Assembly: GCA_002292285.1 (NCBI GenBank)
Contig: DBBP01000002.1
Coordinates: 1 to 38,885 of the forward strand
DNA length: 38,885 nucleotides
Origin: Proteobacteria bacterium UBA981
GTDB lineage: Bacteria; Pseudomonadota; Gammaproteobacteria; Ga0077536
Direction: 5' to 3'
In this document: positions 25,195-34,870 of the stretch, piece by piece
Position numbering within the stretch: the stretch's first letter is position 1
Layout: each line of letters begins with the position of its first letter
Notes under the pieces: model-generated
The model's database searches: none
Seen by the model: the letters and a program-made list of their open reading frames with translations, nothing else
Told to the model about the DNA's origin: nothing
Program-made: the position numbers and the translations under genes

Positions 25195-25740
25195 ATGCCG
25201 AGTATGCGAGTCGTACAGCGCGTCGCCGCGAATTTTGTTTGCGCTGCCCTGCTGATGTGCGCCACAAACCTCATCGCGGATGACAATAGCTTTCAGGCCG
25301 GCGCTTTGCGTGGCGTCACTCGGGTAACGATAAAGGTCGAGGGCATAGCGGCCAAGTTCGAACGCTACGGCCTGACCGAAGCGAAAGTGACGCAACAGCT
25401 CAACACGCGGCTGACGGATTACGGCCTGGATATCGTCGATCTAAACACAGCAAGTTCTGACCCGGGCAGTAGCCAGTTACTCATCAAACTCTACGCGAAC
25501 CAGGATTCGTTCGCGTTCTATTCGTACAGCTTGTCGGTGAAACTGAATCGTAAAATTCCCCTGAGCGCCGATGGCACCGCATTCGTGTCACAGACAGTGT
25601 GGTCAAAAGGGCAAAGCGGTGTCCTTAATCCCTCAGACTTGCCGCGCCTGTACGACTCGCTCGACACCCTAGTGTCTCATTTACTGAACGAACACGGACG
25701 CGACAATGCTGGTGTGCAGGCGACGCCGTCACACGAGTAA
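25195..25740 (+). CDS. Exported protein of unknown function
   Basis: I do not recognise this 181-residue protein. It has a signal peptide (hydrophobic VAANFVCAALLMCATNLIA, cleavage near residue 29) and a mature domain of about 150 residues with alternating beta and helix. GVTRVTIKVEG, YGLTEAKVTQQLNTRL and SQTVWSKGQSGVL are its most distinctive segments, and it contains no cysteine after the signal peptide. ATG 25195 has GGAG 10 bases upstream; GTG 25174, overlapping the dsbB stop, is an alternative. It is the last gene of the sdh-dsbB run and faces ffh convergently. A periplasmic location is inferred. Confidence 0.8.
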   Translation: MPSMRVVQRVAANFVCAALLMCATNLIADDNSFQAGALRGVTRVTIKVEGIAAKFERYGLTEAKVTQQLNTRLTDYGLDIVDLNTASSDPGSSQLLIKLYANQDSFAFYSYSLSVKLNRKIPLSADGTAFVSQTVWSKGQSGVLNPSDLPRLYDSLDTLVSHLLNEHGRDNAGVQATPSHE

Positions 25741-25833
25741 TCGCGCAAGCGGCGCCTCTCTTAAGGAGCGAGGTGGTAGAGGGACATCACGTTTCGCAGC
25801 AGCACCCGTAGTGCAGGGTTGCCGAGCCGCGAT

Positions 25834-27198
25834 TTAGCGCATTGGGAATCCTGGCGGTAGCTGCCCACTCATGCCGCGCATCAGATTTTTCATACCGCCC
25901 TTCTTCGACATCTTCTTCATCATCTTTTGCATCTGCATAAACTGCTTGAGCAATTTGTTCACGTCTTGAACCTGGGTGCCTGATCCAGCGGCTATTCGCC
26001 GTTTGCGCGAGCCTTTTATGACTGCAGGGAACTGCCGTTCGTGCGGCGTCATTGAATCGATAATCGCCCCCAGACGTGACATCTCTTTGTCGTTTATACG
26101 TTCGCTGACAGAATCCGGCAGATTGCTCATTCCCGGTAACTTGCCGACCAACGCCGACATGCCGCCCATGTTGCTCATCTGATCCAGTTGGTCACGAAAG
26201 TCCTGCAAGTCAAAGCCCTTACCTTTCTTTAATTTGTCGGCAAACTTGACGGCCTTGTCCTGGTCGACCTTTTGCTCGACCTCTTCAATCAACGAGAGCA
26301 CGTCACCCATGCCAAGAATGCGCGACGCTATTCGCTCCGGGTGAAACGGCTCAAGCGCCTCGGTCTTCTCACCGGTGCCGATGAACTTAATCGGTTTGCC
26401 GGTAACACGTCTGACGGACAGCGCCGCACCGCCACGAGCGTCACCGTCGCTCTTGGTCAGAATAACGCCGGTCAGCGGCAAGGCGTCGTTAAACGCCCGT
26501 GCAGTCTGCACGGCATCCTGCCCCATCATGGCGTCTACGACAAACAAGGTTTCATGTGGATTGATGGCACCATGCAAGCGCTTGATCTCGTCCATCATTT
26601 GTTCGTCTATCGCCAGACGACCGGCGGTATCGACTATCAGGACATCATCGAATGCGCGCCGGGCTTGTTCAAAGGCTGTGCTCGCAATCCCTTCGACACC
26701 GGCCTCAACGTTGCTCGGATAATGGTTTGCGCCGATCTCGGCGGCAAGAACGCGGAGCTGTTCGATGGCAGCAGGACGATGAATATCGCAGCTCACCAAG
26801 CCGACCTGTTTTTTGTCGTGCTCTATCAGCCGCCGCGCCAATTTAGCTGCGGTTGTCGTTTTACCAGCGCCCTGCAAGCCCGCCATCAGTACGACAACCG
26901 GTGCCTTGGCGCTCAGATCAAGCGCACTATTCTCGGCACCCATGAGGTTCGTCAGCTCGTCGTTGACGATGCCGATGAAGGCCTGCCCGGGCGTCAGGCT
27001 GCCAACAACATCCTGCCCGAGCGCACGCACCCGCACGTCGGCCAGAAAATCCTGAATGATCTCCACGCCGACGTCCGCTTCCAGCAGCGCGATTCGGACT
27101 TCGCGCAGCGTCTGTTCGATGTTTTCCTCAGTTAGACGCGCACGCCCGCTGAGGTTTTTGACGACGTCACTTAGGCGGTTAGTGAGATTCTGAAACAT
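25834..27198 (-). CDS. ffh: Ffh: signal recognition particle GTPase
   Basis: This is the protein part of SRP, which binds 4.5S RNA and signal sequences and docks with FtsY. The 454-residue length is typical. The N domain spans 1-95. The G domain has GLQGAGKTTT (107-116), SCDIHRPAA, DTAGR and TKSDGDARGG. The methionine-rich M domain ends with MQMQKMMKKMSKKGGMKNLM and has SRKRRIAAGSG for RNA binding. It is divergent from ypjD, the arrangement known from E. coli. Confidence 0.98.
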   Translation of the reverse strand: MFQNLTNRLSDVVKNLSGRARLTEENIEQTLREVRIALLEADVGVEIIQDFLADVRVRALGQDVVGSLTPGQAFIGIVNDELTNLMGAENSALDLSAKAPVVVLMAGLQGAGKTTTAAKLARRLIEHDKKQVGLVSCDIHRPAAIEQLRVLAAEIGANHYPSNVEAGVEGIASTAFEQARRAFDDVLIVDTAGRLAIDEQMMDEIKRLHGAINPHETLFVVDAMMGQDAVQTARAFNDALPLTGVILTKSDGDARGGAALSVRRVTGKPIKFIGTGEKTEALEPFHPERIASRILGMGDVLSLIEEVEQKVDQDKAVKFADKLKKGKGFDLQDFRDQLDQMSNMGGMSALVGKLPGMSNLPDSVSERINDKEMSRLGAIIDSMTPHERQFPAVIKGSRKRRIAAGSGTQVQDVNKLLKQFMQMQKMMKKMSKKGGMKNLMRGMSGQLPPGFPMR

Positions 27199-27287
27199 AG
27201 CAATACAGCGTCTATCGTTGGACTGGCCGAGAGGGTGAAGATCAGGCTTGCGAGCGCTTCATAACGTCGGTCAATTATGCCATTATC

Positions 27288-27304
27288 GGAGCCCTGATGG
27301 CTCC
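27288..27304 (+). other. Hairpin just upstream of ypjD
   Basis: GGAGCC CTGAT GGCTCC is a perfect 6-bp stem with a 5-base loop ending 12 bases before ATG 27317. It lacks a following T run, so it is not a terminator. The GGAG in its left arm would be masked when folded, which could affect initiation, but it is short and may be chance. Confidence 0.3.
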
Positions 27305-27316
27305 CAACCCGTGCGC

Positions 27317-28114
27317 ATGAACGTCATTATCTTCGGGCTTGTGGCGATTGCACTGTACCTGCTGGTGGCTGCGCGCGCCGCAGGGCGCACCGCCACTGCG
27401 CCGGCTGGTCTGAGCCTGACATCTGCAACCGGCATGCTCGGGCTCGGGGCAATTGTCGCCCATGCAGTCGCTTTGTATCCCATGACCATGACTAGCGCCG
27501 GTTTCAACCTCGGCGTATTCAGCGCAGCGTCGTTAATCGGCTGGATCGTCGCGGTGATCGCCATTCTCTCCATCGCGCGCCGGGCTGCGACAAGTCTTGC
27601 CATTGTCGTCCTGCCGCTCGCGGCAACGACGATTGCGCTCTCGCTGATATTTTCCAACCAGCATCTGGTGACCGACTCGCCGGGCATCGCCTTACACATC
27701 GCGCTTTCCCTAATCGCCTACAGCTTGTTTACCATCGCGAGCCTGCAGGCGGTCTATCTGGCATTCGCCGAGCGCCGTCTGAAACAGCACGAGCCGGTTA
27801 TGGACGCATTGCCACCCCTGCCGGTGATGGAACGGAACCTCTTCCAGCTCACTGCCGCGGCCTTCATCCTGTTAAGCCTCGGCTTGCTCGTCGGCAGTAT
27901 CTATATCGAGGATATTCGCGGACAACATTTGTCCCACAAAATCGTTTTCTCGCTGTTAGCGTGGTCTACGTTCGCAGTGCTGTTAGCCGGACACCAATGG
28001 TGGCACTGGCGCGGGCGTCGGGCGGTGAAGTTCGTGATCGGCGGATTCGTGTTACTCGCAGTCGGCTATTTCGGGTCCAAAATCGCACTCGAACTGATTC
28101 TGCAGCGGGTTTGA
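27317..28114 (+). CDS. YpjD/CcsA-like inner-membrane protein
   Basis: This polytopic membrane protein belongs to the cytochrome c assembly (CcsA/CcmC-like) superfamily and resembles E. coli YpjD. It has 265 residues with about eight hydrophobic helices, and the conserved region LHIALSLIAYSLFTIASLQAVYLAFAE-like (about residues 128-155) with histidine. HKIVFSLLAWSTFAVLLAGHQWWHWRGRRA lies near the C-terminus. The ATG was chosen because it begins the first helix; GTG 27311 is two codons upstream. Together with ffh and the CNNM gene it preserves the ffh-ypjD-yfjD order of E. coli, where ypjD and yfjD are also called corE and corB. Confidence 0.88.
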   Translation: MNVIIFGLVAIALYLLVAARAAGRTATAPAGLSLTSATGMLGLGAIVAHAVALYPMTMTSAGFNLGVFSAASLIGWIVAVIAILSIARRAATSLAIVVLPLAATTIALSLIFSNQHLVTDSPGIALHIALSLIAYSLFTIASLQAVYLAFAERRLKQHEPVMDALPPLPVMERNLFQLTAAAFILLSLGLLVGSIYIEDIRGQHLSHKIVFSLLAWSTFAVLLAGHQWWHWRGRRAVKFVIGGFVLLAVGYFGSKIALELILQRV

Positions 28115-28144
28115 GCACACCTCGCATGAAGCCCGGGAACTGAT

Positions 28145-29452
28145 TTGGACGATCTTTCGCTCGTCACCCTGATACTCGTACTGCTCGGGCTAATCATCGC
28201 ATCCGCCTATTTTTCGAGTTCAGAGACCGCCATGATGGCGCTCAACCGCTATCGATTAAAACATCTGGCAGAGCGGCACCATAAAGGCGCGGTGCGTGCC
28301 CAACGACTCCTCGAACGCCCCGATCGCCTGATCGGACTTATTCTGCTCGGCAACAACTTCGTGAACATTCTGGCCGCTCAGGTTGCCACGGTGATGACTT
28401 TGCATGTGCTCGGCGAAAGCCGGCCGATAGTGACAACGCTGGCCCTGACCGCGGTGATTCTCGTGTTTGCCGAGGTGGTCCCTAAAACACTGGCTGCGCT
28501 GCATCCGGAGAGCATCGCGTTTCCATCGTCATGGCTACTGCGAGTGTTGCTGTGGGTGTTCTACCCGTTGGTGTGGGTACTCAACAAGATATCCAACGGC
28601 ATACTGGACGTGTTCCGCGTGACCAGCCTCAGCCGTGCCGACGATCCGCTCAGTCGGGAAGAGTTGCGCACGGTGGTCAAGGAAGCTGGTGCGATGATTC
28701 CCGGCAAGCACCGTCAGATGCTGTTCGGCATTCTCGATCTGGAAACCGCGACAGTGGAAGACATTATGGTGCCGCGGCCTGAGATCCACGGCATCGACCT
28801 GGATGACGAGTGGTCGGAAATCCTCGATCAACTGGCAGCGTGCCGCCACACCCGCGTGCCGTGTTATGCCGGCAGCCTCGACAACATCGTCGGCATGCTC
28901 CATTTGCGCCGCGTAACGCGTCTGCTACGGTCGGGCGACGATTTTAATGTCGATGATTTGCGCGCGATATTGCACGACCCCTATTTCGTGCCACTGAAAA
29001 CCGATCTCTATGTCCAGTTAATTAACTTTCAGAGTCAACGCCAACGCATCGCATTTGTCGTCGACGAGTACGGCGACATTGAAGGGCTGGTGACGCTTGA
29101 AGATTTGCTCGAAGAAGTAATCGGGGAATTCACCACCGATCCGCAAACCTATGTGCGTGACGTTTACCCACAGGAAGACGGCAGTTTTCTGGTAGACGGC
29201 AGCGCCAATATCCGGGAAATCAATCGCGCTTATAGCTTTGGATTACCGACGGACGGCCCGAAAACTATCAATGGGCTCATTCTCGAAACGCTGGAAGACA
29301 TTCCCGTCACCGGAACGACGTTCAGGCTGGGGACGATGACTATTGAGATAGTGCAGACTCAGGAGCGTTCGGTTAAGACGGCCCGTCTGACGTTGCGCGA
29401 AGACTTCAACGCCGAACCTAGTGCCGAAGTCGACGAGCGAGAAGATACCTAA
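28145..29452 (+). CDS. CNNM/CorC-family transporter-like protein (YfjD/CorB type)
   Basis: This 435-residue membrane protein has the CNNM (DUF21) domain at about 1-190, with the conserved YFSSSETAMMALNRYRL and LILLGNNFVNI. Two CBS domains follow (about 205-325, with VEDIMVPRPEI and the FVVDEYGDIEGLVTLEDLLEE signature), and then a C-terminal CorC_HlyC domain (about 340-420, with DGSFLVDGSANIREIN). Family members act in Mg2+ (and Co2+) efflux or resistance. The start is TTG 28145 with GGGA about 8 bases upstream; no ATG is available. It lies 30 bases after ypjD and converges on radA. Confidence 0.94.
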   Translation: MDDLSLVTLILVLLGLIIASAYFSSSETAMMALNRYRLKHLAERHHKGAVRAQRLLERPDRLIGLILLGNNFVNILAAQVATVMTLHVLGESRPIVTTLALTAVILVFAEVVPKTLAALHPESIAFPSSWLLRVLLWVFYPLVWVLNKISNGILDVFRVTSLSRADDPLSREELRTVVKEAGAMIPGKHRQMLFGILDLETATVEDIMVPRPEIHGIDLDDEWSEILDQLAACRHTRVPCYAGSLDNIVGMLHLRRVTRLLRSGDDFNVDDLRAILHDPYFVPLKTDLYVQLINFQSQRQRIAFVVDEYGDIEGLVTLEDLLEEVIGEFTTDPQTYVRDVYPQEDGSFLVDGSANIREINRAYSFGLPTDGPKTINGLILETLEDIPVTGTTFRLGTMTIEIVQTQERSVKTARLTLREDFNAEPSAEVDEREDT

Positions 29453-29476
29453 GTGGTAACCGTGCTCGATTAGGGT

Positions 29477-30841
29477 CTAGCTAATAGCCTCCAGTGCTTC
29501 TCCGAGGCGCGAAACGACTGTTATTTGCAGGCCGTCCGGGATCGGTTTCGGAACATTGCCACGCGGCGCAATCGCTCTTTTGAAACCGTGCTTGGTCGCT
29601 TCCCGGAGGCGTTCAGGACCGCCGGGCACCGGTCGAATTTCGCCGGCCAGGCCGATTTCTCCGAATACGATTAGGTCGTGCGGTAGCGGACGGTCTCGCA
29701 GGCTCGACATCACCGCCAGAACAATCGCCAGATCTGCCCCGGTTTCAGTAACGCGAACGCCGCCAACGATATTAGCGAATACATCGCTACCGGCCGTCGA
29801 AATCCCGCCATGGCGATGCAGAACAGCCAGTAACATCGACAGGCGATTCTGATCGAGCCCTACTGTTACCCGGCGCGGGTTACCCAGCTGGCTTTCATCC
29901 ACTAGGGCCTGAACTTCGACCAACATAGGACGCGTGCCCTCGCGGGTGACCATCACCACGCTGCCTGGCACTGGCGTATCGTGACGGGACAACAGGATCG
30001 CACTCGGATTGGCCACTTCACGTAAACCTTCGTCGGTCATCTGAAACACGCCAAGTTCATTGACGGCTCCGAAACGGTTTTTTATCGCCCGAATCATCCG
30101 ATAGAGGCCGTCCGGATCGCCCTCGAAGTACAGTGTCGCATCGACCATGTGTTCTAGAACTCGCGGGCCCGCGATTGATCCATCTTTAGTCACATGTCCG
30201 ACAAGATAGAGCGCAACGCCGGTACTTTTCGCGAAACTGACCAGTCGGCTGGCACATTCGCGCACTTGTGCAACGCTGCCAGGCGGCGATTGCAATACTT
30301 GCGAGTAGACCGTCTGGATTGAATCGACGACCAATACAGCGGGCTTAACCTGCCCCGCCTGCGTGATAATCCGGTCAACGTCCGTTTCGGTGAGAAGCTT
30401 GAGGTCCTGAACAGGCAATTTAAGACGTTCGGCGCGCAGACTAATCTGAGCTGCGGATTCTTCGCCGCTAACATACAGTGCGTCGACAGAATTCAGGGCG
30501 CGTGTCGCAGCCAGGCTTTGTAGTAACAACGTGGTTTTACCGATGCCCGGATCGCCACCGAGCAACACCACAGAACCCGGTACCAGTCCGCCGCCCAACA
30601 CGCGGTCGAGTTCGGCGAGGCCGGTATCAAGACGCGGCTGTTCTGCTGTATCGATTGAAGCGAGCGTACGCACTTCGGCCGCCACACCACGATCGCTGGT
30701 AAAGCGTTGGCGTTTATCGACACCCGCGTCGGCCACTGTTTCAACAATCGTGTTCCAGTCCTCGCACGCACCACACTGACCGGACCATTTGCTGAACGTA
30801 CTCCCGCACGCCTGGCACTCGAACTGCTTCTTTGCCTTCAC
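29477..30841 (-). CDS. radA: RadA: DNA repair/branch migration ATPase
   Basis: This RecA-like ATPase drives branch migration in recombination. From GTG 30841 it has 454 residues, the standard length. The N-terminal zinc finger has C9, C12, C23 and C26 (CQACGS...CGAC). The Walker A motif is GGDPGIGKTT, the RadA-specific motif is KNRFGAVNELG, and a Lon-like C-terminal domain carries GLAGEIRPVPG. The GTG overlaps the alr stop as GTGA. The frame is open further upstream, but that part lies inside alr and has no RadA similarity. Confidence 0.96.
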   Translation of the reverse strand: MKAKKQFECQACGSTFSKWSGQCGACEDWNTIVETVADAGVDKRQRFTSDRGVAAEVRTLASIDTAEQPRLDTGLAELDRVLGGGLVPGSVVLLGGDPGIGKTTLLLQSLAATRALNSVDALYVSGEESAAQISLRAERLKLPVQDLKLLTETDVDRIITQAGQVKPAVLVVDSIQTVYSQVLQSPPGSVAQVRECASRLVSFAKSTGVALYLVGHVTKDGSIAGPRVLEHMVDATLYFEGDPDGLYRMIRAIKNRFGAVNELGVFQMTDEGLREVANPSAILLSRHDTPVPGSVVMVTREGTRPMLVEVQALVDESQLGNPRRVTVGLDQNRLSMLLAVLHRHGGISTAGSDVFANIVGGVRVTETGADLAIVLAVMSSLRDRPLPHDLIVFGEIGLAGEIRPVPGGPERLREATKHGFKRAIAPRGNVPKPIPDGLQITVVSRLGEALEAIS

Positions 30842-31905
30842 GGACAACCTGTTTCGTAATGCGCGCGCATGCGCACGCGACACAGTAACTCGTATGGAAT
30901 CGTGCCACACGAACGGGCGACGTCTTCGACCGGCAATCCCTGCCCCCACAAGGTCACTGTATCGCCGAAACTGGCTTGCGGAACTGGCCGCAGATCTACG
31001 CTCATCATATCCATCGAACATTCGCCAATGACCTGCGTAAGCACGTCGTTAACCAGCACCGGCGTTCCAGTCCCCGCGTTGCGCGGGTAGCCATCCCCAT
31101 AGCCGTAGGCGACCACCCCAACGCGCATGTCCTCGGGACAGACATAACTGCCACCGTAACCAATCGCCTCGCCCGCTGACACGTTGCGTACGCTAATCAA
31201 CCGCGACCGTAAGGTCATCACTGGGCGCAACTGAAGACTCGCAGCTGAAGTATCTGCCAGCGGTGAGACGCCGTACAGCATCAACCCGGGTCGGACCCAA
31301 TCCGCGTGCGTTTGTGGCGCTGCGATGATGGCGCCGGAATTTGCCAAGCTACGCTCACCCTCGGCATCGACCAGCATCGCGGCGAATCTCCCGAGTTGGT
31401 CATCGATACTCGGATCATCGCGTTTGTGTGCGTTCGCAAAGTGGGTCATGAATCGTAAGGGCTTGGCAAGACCATGAAGGCGTGGAATGAGCGCGGCAAA
31501 CTGCTCCGGTGCGAAACCAAGACGGTGCATGCCGGTGTCGAACTTGAGCCAGACCGGGAGTCGACACGCGGCACGTTCCAGCATCTCAATCTGTTCATTG
31601 GTGTGCAGAACGACTTCCAGGCCGAGTTCGGCAATGACCGCAAGCTCGGCCGCCTCGAATGGCCCTTCGAGCAGCACCACCGTGCCATCCACGCCCGCCT
31701 CTCGAAGCGTCGTCGCTTCTTCGAGCGAGGCCACGGCGAATGCATCAGCAGATTCAAATAATTCCGCCATACGGACCAGACCGTGGCCGTAAGCGTCAGC
31801 CTTGAGGACCGCCATCAACCGCGCATGCGGCGCGCAGCGACGCGCCTGCTGGAGGTTATGGCGGGCCGCTAGCGGGTCGATGATGACCCGCGCGGGTCGG
31901 GTCAC
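30838..31905 (-). CDS. alr: Alr: alanine racemase
   Basis: This PLP enzyme makes D-alanine for peptidoglycan. The 355-residue protein has the PLP lysine K35 in VLKADAYGHG, WLKFDTGMHRLGF, FMTHFANA, and YGYGDGYPR around the second catalytic base region, plus ECSMDMM. It starts at GTG 31905 overlapping the dnaB stop (GTGA) and ends overlapping radA in the same way, so the three genes appear translationally coupled. Confidence 0.96.
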   Translation of the reverse strand: MTRPARVIIDPLAARHNLQQARRCAPHARLMAVLKADAYGHGLVRMAELFESADAFAVASLEEATTLREAGVDGTVVLLEGPFEAAELAVIAELGLEVVLHTNEQIEMLERAACRLPVWLKFDTGMHRLGFAPEQFAALIPRLHGLAKPLRFMTHFANAHKRDDPSIDDQLGRFAAMLVDAEGERSLANSGAIIAAPQTHADWVRPGLMLYGVSPLADTSAASLQLRPVMTLRSRLISVRNVSAGEAIGYGGSYVCPEDMRVGVVAYGYGDGYPRNAGTGTPVLVNDVLTQVIGECSMDMMSVDLRPVPQASFGDTVTLWGQGLPVEDVARSCGTIPYELLCRVRMRAHYETGCP

Positions 31906-33296
31906 TCGCCGCCCCCGGAGTAGGTATCGTGGGACAGATTTTCAAACAGAGTGTATTCGCCGAAAAAGCGCAGCTTGCGCGTCCCGATCGGGCCGTTGCG
32001 CTGTTTGCCAATGATAATCTCGGCGATGCCTTTATCGACGCTGTCTTCGTTGTAGACCTCATCGCGGTAAATGAACATGATGATATCGGCATCCTGCTCG
32101 ATGGCCCCTGACTCGCGTAAATCGGACATTACTGGCCGCTTATCCTGGCGCTGCTCGAGGGAGCGATTCAACTGGGATAGCGCGACAACAGGACAATTGA
32201 GTTCTTTGGCCAGCGCTTTGAGCGAGCGCGAAATCTCCGAAATTTCCGTGGCTCGGTTCTCCTTGGTACCTGGTACCTGCATGAGTTGCAGATAGTCGAC
32301 AACAATCAACCCGAGACCGTGCTCGCGGGCAAGGCGCCGGCAGCGAGCCCGTAAATCGCCTGGTGTCAGCGCCGGCGTGTCGTCGATAAACATTTTTACT
32401 TCAGACAATATACCGACTGAATGCGTAAGGCGCGGCCAGTCGTCGTCGCTCAACTTGCCGGTACGCACCTTGTGCTGGTCGATGCGCCCCAGCGAAGACA
32501 TCATGCGCATCGCCAATTGTTCGCTCGGCATTTCCATGCTGAACAGGGCAACCGGGAGCTCGTCCTTGATCGCAGCGTTCTGCGCGATATTCAGCGCAAA
32601 GGCCGTTTTCCCCATCGACGGGCGACCGGCGACAATGACCAGATCGGACTTCTGCAAACCCGAAGTCATCATGTCGAGATCATAGAATCCGGTCGCAACA
32701 CCGGTGATCGGATTGTCGCGCTGGAATAGCTCGTCGATCCTTTCCAGCGCATCGACGAGTAATTCTTTGATGGGACGAAAGCCTCGCCGTCCGCGCGACT
32801 CCCGCTCCGCGATTTCAAAGACCAGACTTTCCGCGGCATCGAGTAGTTCATCGGGCTCCCGCCCTTCAGGGCGGAACGCACTTTCGGTAATCTTGCTGCC
32901 GGCGGAGATGAGTTCCCGCAGGACCGCCCGTTGGCGCACGATGTCGGCGTAGGCGGCGATGTTCGCAGCGCTGGGCGTATTCTCTGCGAGTTGGGCGAGG
33001 TAGCCCATGCCACCGACGCTATCGAGGAGTTCATGGCCGTGTAGCCATTCTGCCAGCGTTACGACGTCGAACGGCTTGTTCTCATTGGCGAGCATTTCGA
33101 TGGCGTTGTAAATCTCGCCATGATCGCGCCGATAGAAGTCTTCGCGCTTGATGCGCTCATTAACGTGAACCCAGGCGTCGTTGTCTAGAGTCAGACCACC
33201 GAGCACGGCCTGCTCGGCTTCGATCGAATGCGGCGGCACCTTAAGTGCCTCGGTGGCCGCATCAAAAATCGGACGAGAGGTTGTATCTACAGCCAC
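31902..33296 (-). CDS. dnaB: DnaB: replicative DNA helicase
   Basis: This hexameric helicase of the replication fork has 464 residues. The N-terminal domain begins at PPHSIEAEQAVLGGL. The RecA-like C-terminal domain has Walker A AGRPSMGKTA, ALFSMEMPSEQLAMRMM, the Walker B region LIVVDYLQLMQ, the LSQLNRSLEQR arginine-rich motif and DLRESGAIEQDAD. No intein is seen. It starts at GTG 33296 and follows rplI by 74 bases, the common gammaproteobacterial order. Confidence 0.98.
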   Translation of the reverse strand: MAVDTTSRPIFDAATEALKVPPHSIEAEQAVLGGLTLDNDAWVHVNERIKREDFYRRDHGEIYNAIEMLANENKPFDVVTLAEWLHGHELLDSVGGMGYLAQLAENTPSAANIAAYADIVRQRAVLRELISAGSKITESAFRPEGREPDELLDAAESLVFEIAERESRGRRGFRPIKELLVDALERIDELFQRDNPITGVATGFYDLDMMTSGLQKSDLVIVAGRPSMGKTAFALNIAQNAAIKDELPVALFSMEMPSEQLAMRMMSSLGRIDQHKVRTGKLSDDDWPRLTHSVGILSEVKMFIDDTPALTPGDLRARCRRLAREHGLGLIVVDYLQLMQVPGTKENRATEISEISRSLKALAKELNCPVVALSQLNRSLEQRQDKRPVMSDLRESGAIEQDADIIMFIYRDEVYNEDSVDKGIAEIIIGKQRNGPIGTRKLRFFGEYTLFENLSHDTYSGGGE

Positions 33297-33370
33297 AGTT
33301 TTGATCTGCCAAGCGAGGGATTGCCGTGCTTAGCCTGGGCGTGGAAGCTCGTCACCGGTCAGCTCGCATA

Positions 33371-33835
33371 TCACACGCCGCCGATCGCATCCTCCGGCAC
33401 CACGCTAACTGCAATCTGGCAATTCACGTCGGCGTGCAAATGAACATCGACCTGATAATCGCCCAATTCTCGCAATGGTCCATCAGGGAGGCGGATTTCC
33501 CGCTTTTCGATCTGGAAGCCGGCTTCGACCATCGCAGCAGCGATATCCGAGCCACCTACCGAGCCAAATAACTTACCTTCGCTACCGGCTTTGGCAGTAA
33601 TTTTGATGGCTGCCTGGACCAGATGCTCGGCACGAGCTGTCGCCGAGCCCAGCAAGTCGGCCTGTGCGCGCTCAAGTTCGGCGCGCTGCTGTTCAAACTT
33701 GGCGAGATTATCGTCGGTCGCGGGCACGGCTTTGCCCTGCGGTACGAGATAGTTACGTCCATGGCCGGCACGCACAGAAACCTTGTCACCAAGGTTGCCC
33801 AGCCGATGTATTTTTTCCAGCAGAATTACTTCCAT
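33371..33835 (-). CDS. rplI: RplI: 50S ribosomal protein L9
   Basis: This 154-residue protein has the conserved N-terminal rRNA-binding domain MEVILLEKIHRLGNLGD and VRAGHGRNYLVPQGKA, the long connecting helix, and the C-terminal domain ending in DVHLHADVNCQIAVSVVP. ATG 33835 has an AGGA ribosome site close upstream. Confidence 0.98.
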   Translation of the reverse strand: MEVILLEKIHRLGNLGDKVSVRAGHGRNYLVPQGKAVPATDDNLAKFEQQRAELERAQADLLGSATARAEHLVQAAIKITAKAGSEGKLFGSVGGSDIAAAMVEAGFQIEKREIRLPDGPLRELGDYQVDVHLHADVNCQIAVSVVPEDAIGGV

Positions 33836-33904
33836 CTTCCTGTCCTCATATTAAGTGCCGAAACCGGCGCAACACCGCGTGGGCCCCGAGCTTCGCTGCA
33901 AATA

Positions 33905-34849
33905 CTAGTCATTCTCACTGCCGTCGTTGTCACCGTCCGCTGGTCGCTGCCGCGCAGCACGTAAACGCCGGAAATCAGCCAAGCCATCGGCAACCCCGGT
34001 CGTCGCCAGAATCGGGCCGACAATTTGCGGCGTCAGCATCAACAGGACGTACAGTCCGGTCAGCCATCCACTGGCTAAGGACACGGCGCGAGCGCGAAAA
34101 TGGATCACCGCAAGCCCCTGAAACGCGAACAATACCACCACGACCACGAAAACGTCGCCGATCACGACCAGGCCAGCACCGGTCAGCGTCTGTACCACGA
34201 GTGCCAGGGCAATCGCACCGGCCGCCAGAACCGCTACCTTTGGCAGACGCAACTCGCGAAATTCCGAACCAAAACCGCCCGGATTAAACAGCACCGACTG
34301 CCACCAACGTGCAAGCAGAAAAATTGCCGCGAGCACGCAAAACATTGCGATTAGCGACCAGCCATGCAGTTGCGCGGCAACCAACCCGATCTGCGCGTCA
34401 CTCAAACGCGTCGCACTGTCGGCAGTCAGCACTTCGAACAGTGGCTGCAGACGCATAAACCAGAATGCCGTGACATCCCCAACGGCGATCCGAATCGCGA
34501 CCGCATAGGTGCTGACCAGCACCGCGATCATCATCAGTGGAAGCGCTTGTTGGCGATTACGACCCAGATTAATCGCCAACAACCACGAAGGCATCCAGGT
34601 CACCAGACATAAAATCACCATCGGCAGCGCTTCGCCGCCAAGGCCGATTCGTAGGGCAACGACGAGAGCCGTCGCCAGCGCCATCACGCGCAATCCTTCC
34701 CGCGAACCATGTCGCAATGTCACCAGCGCCACAATCGCTCCGCTGACGATAATCATCAGTCCAACCGACAACGATGCCAGCTGTGCCAAGGCCGCGAGCC
34801 CGCCTGCGAACAACGGACCGCGCATGGCGAACCGCGCGATAAACCGCAC
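33905..34849 (-). CDS. DUF2232 (YybS-like) inner-membrane protein
   Basis: This 314-residue polytopic protein has about eight hydrophobic helices and a charged C-terminal tail. It sits between rpsR and rplI, where pseudomonads and other gammaproteobacteria carry a DUF2232 gene. FEVLTADSATRLSDAQ, followed by VLAAIFLLARWWQS and NPGGFGSEFRELRLP, matches the family's central region. The function is unknown. An interaction with the ribosomal genes beyond shared transcription is not implied. Confidence 0.85.
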   Translation of the reverse strand: MRFIARFAMRGPLFAGGLAALAQLASLSVGLMIIVSGAIVALVTLRHGSREGLRVMALATALVVALRIGLGGEALPMVILCLVTWMPSWLLAINLGRNRQQALPLMMIAVLVSTYAVAIRIAVGDVTAFWFMRLQPLFEVLTADSATRLSDAQIGLVAAQLHGWSLIAMFCVLAAIFLLARWWQSVLFNPGGFGSEFRELRLPKVAVLAAGAIALALVVQTLTGAGLVVIGDVFVVVVVLFAFQGLAVIHFRARAVSLASGWLTGLYVLLMLTPQIVGPILATTGVADGLADFRRLRAARQRPADGDNDGSEND

Positions 34850-34870
34850 GGCTAAACTTCCCGATCGACC

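Noticed and set aside
25741..25833. Possible bidirectional terminator between the exported-protein gene and ffh
   Set aside because: No GC-rich stem followed by a T run was found on either strand.
26272..27135. Plus-strand frame of 287 codons opposite ffh
   Set aside because: ffh on the minus strand has every SRP GTPase motif; the antisense frame has none of any family.
30842..31021. N-terminal extension of RadA
   Set aside because: It lies in alr in another frame. The GTGA overlap at 30841 gives the standard 454-residue RadA.
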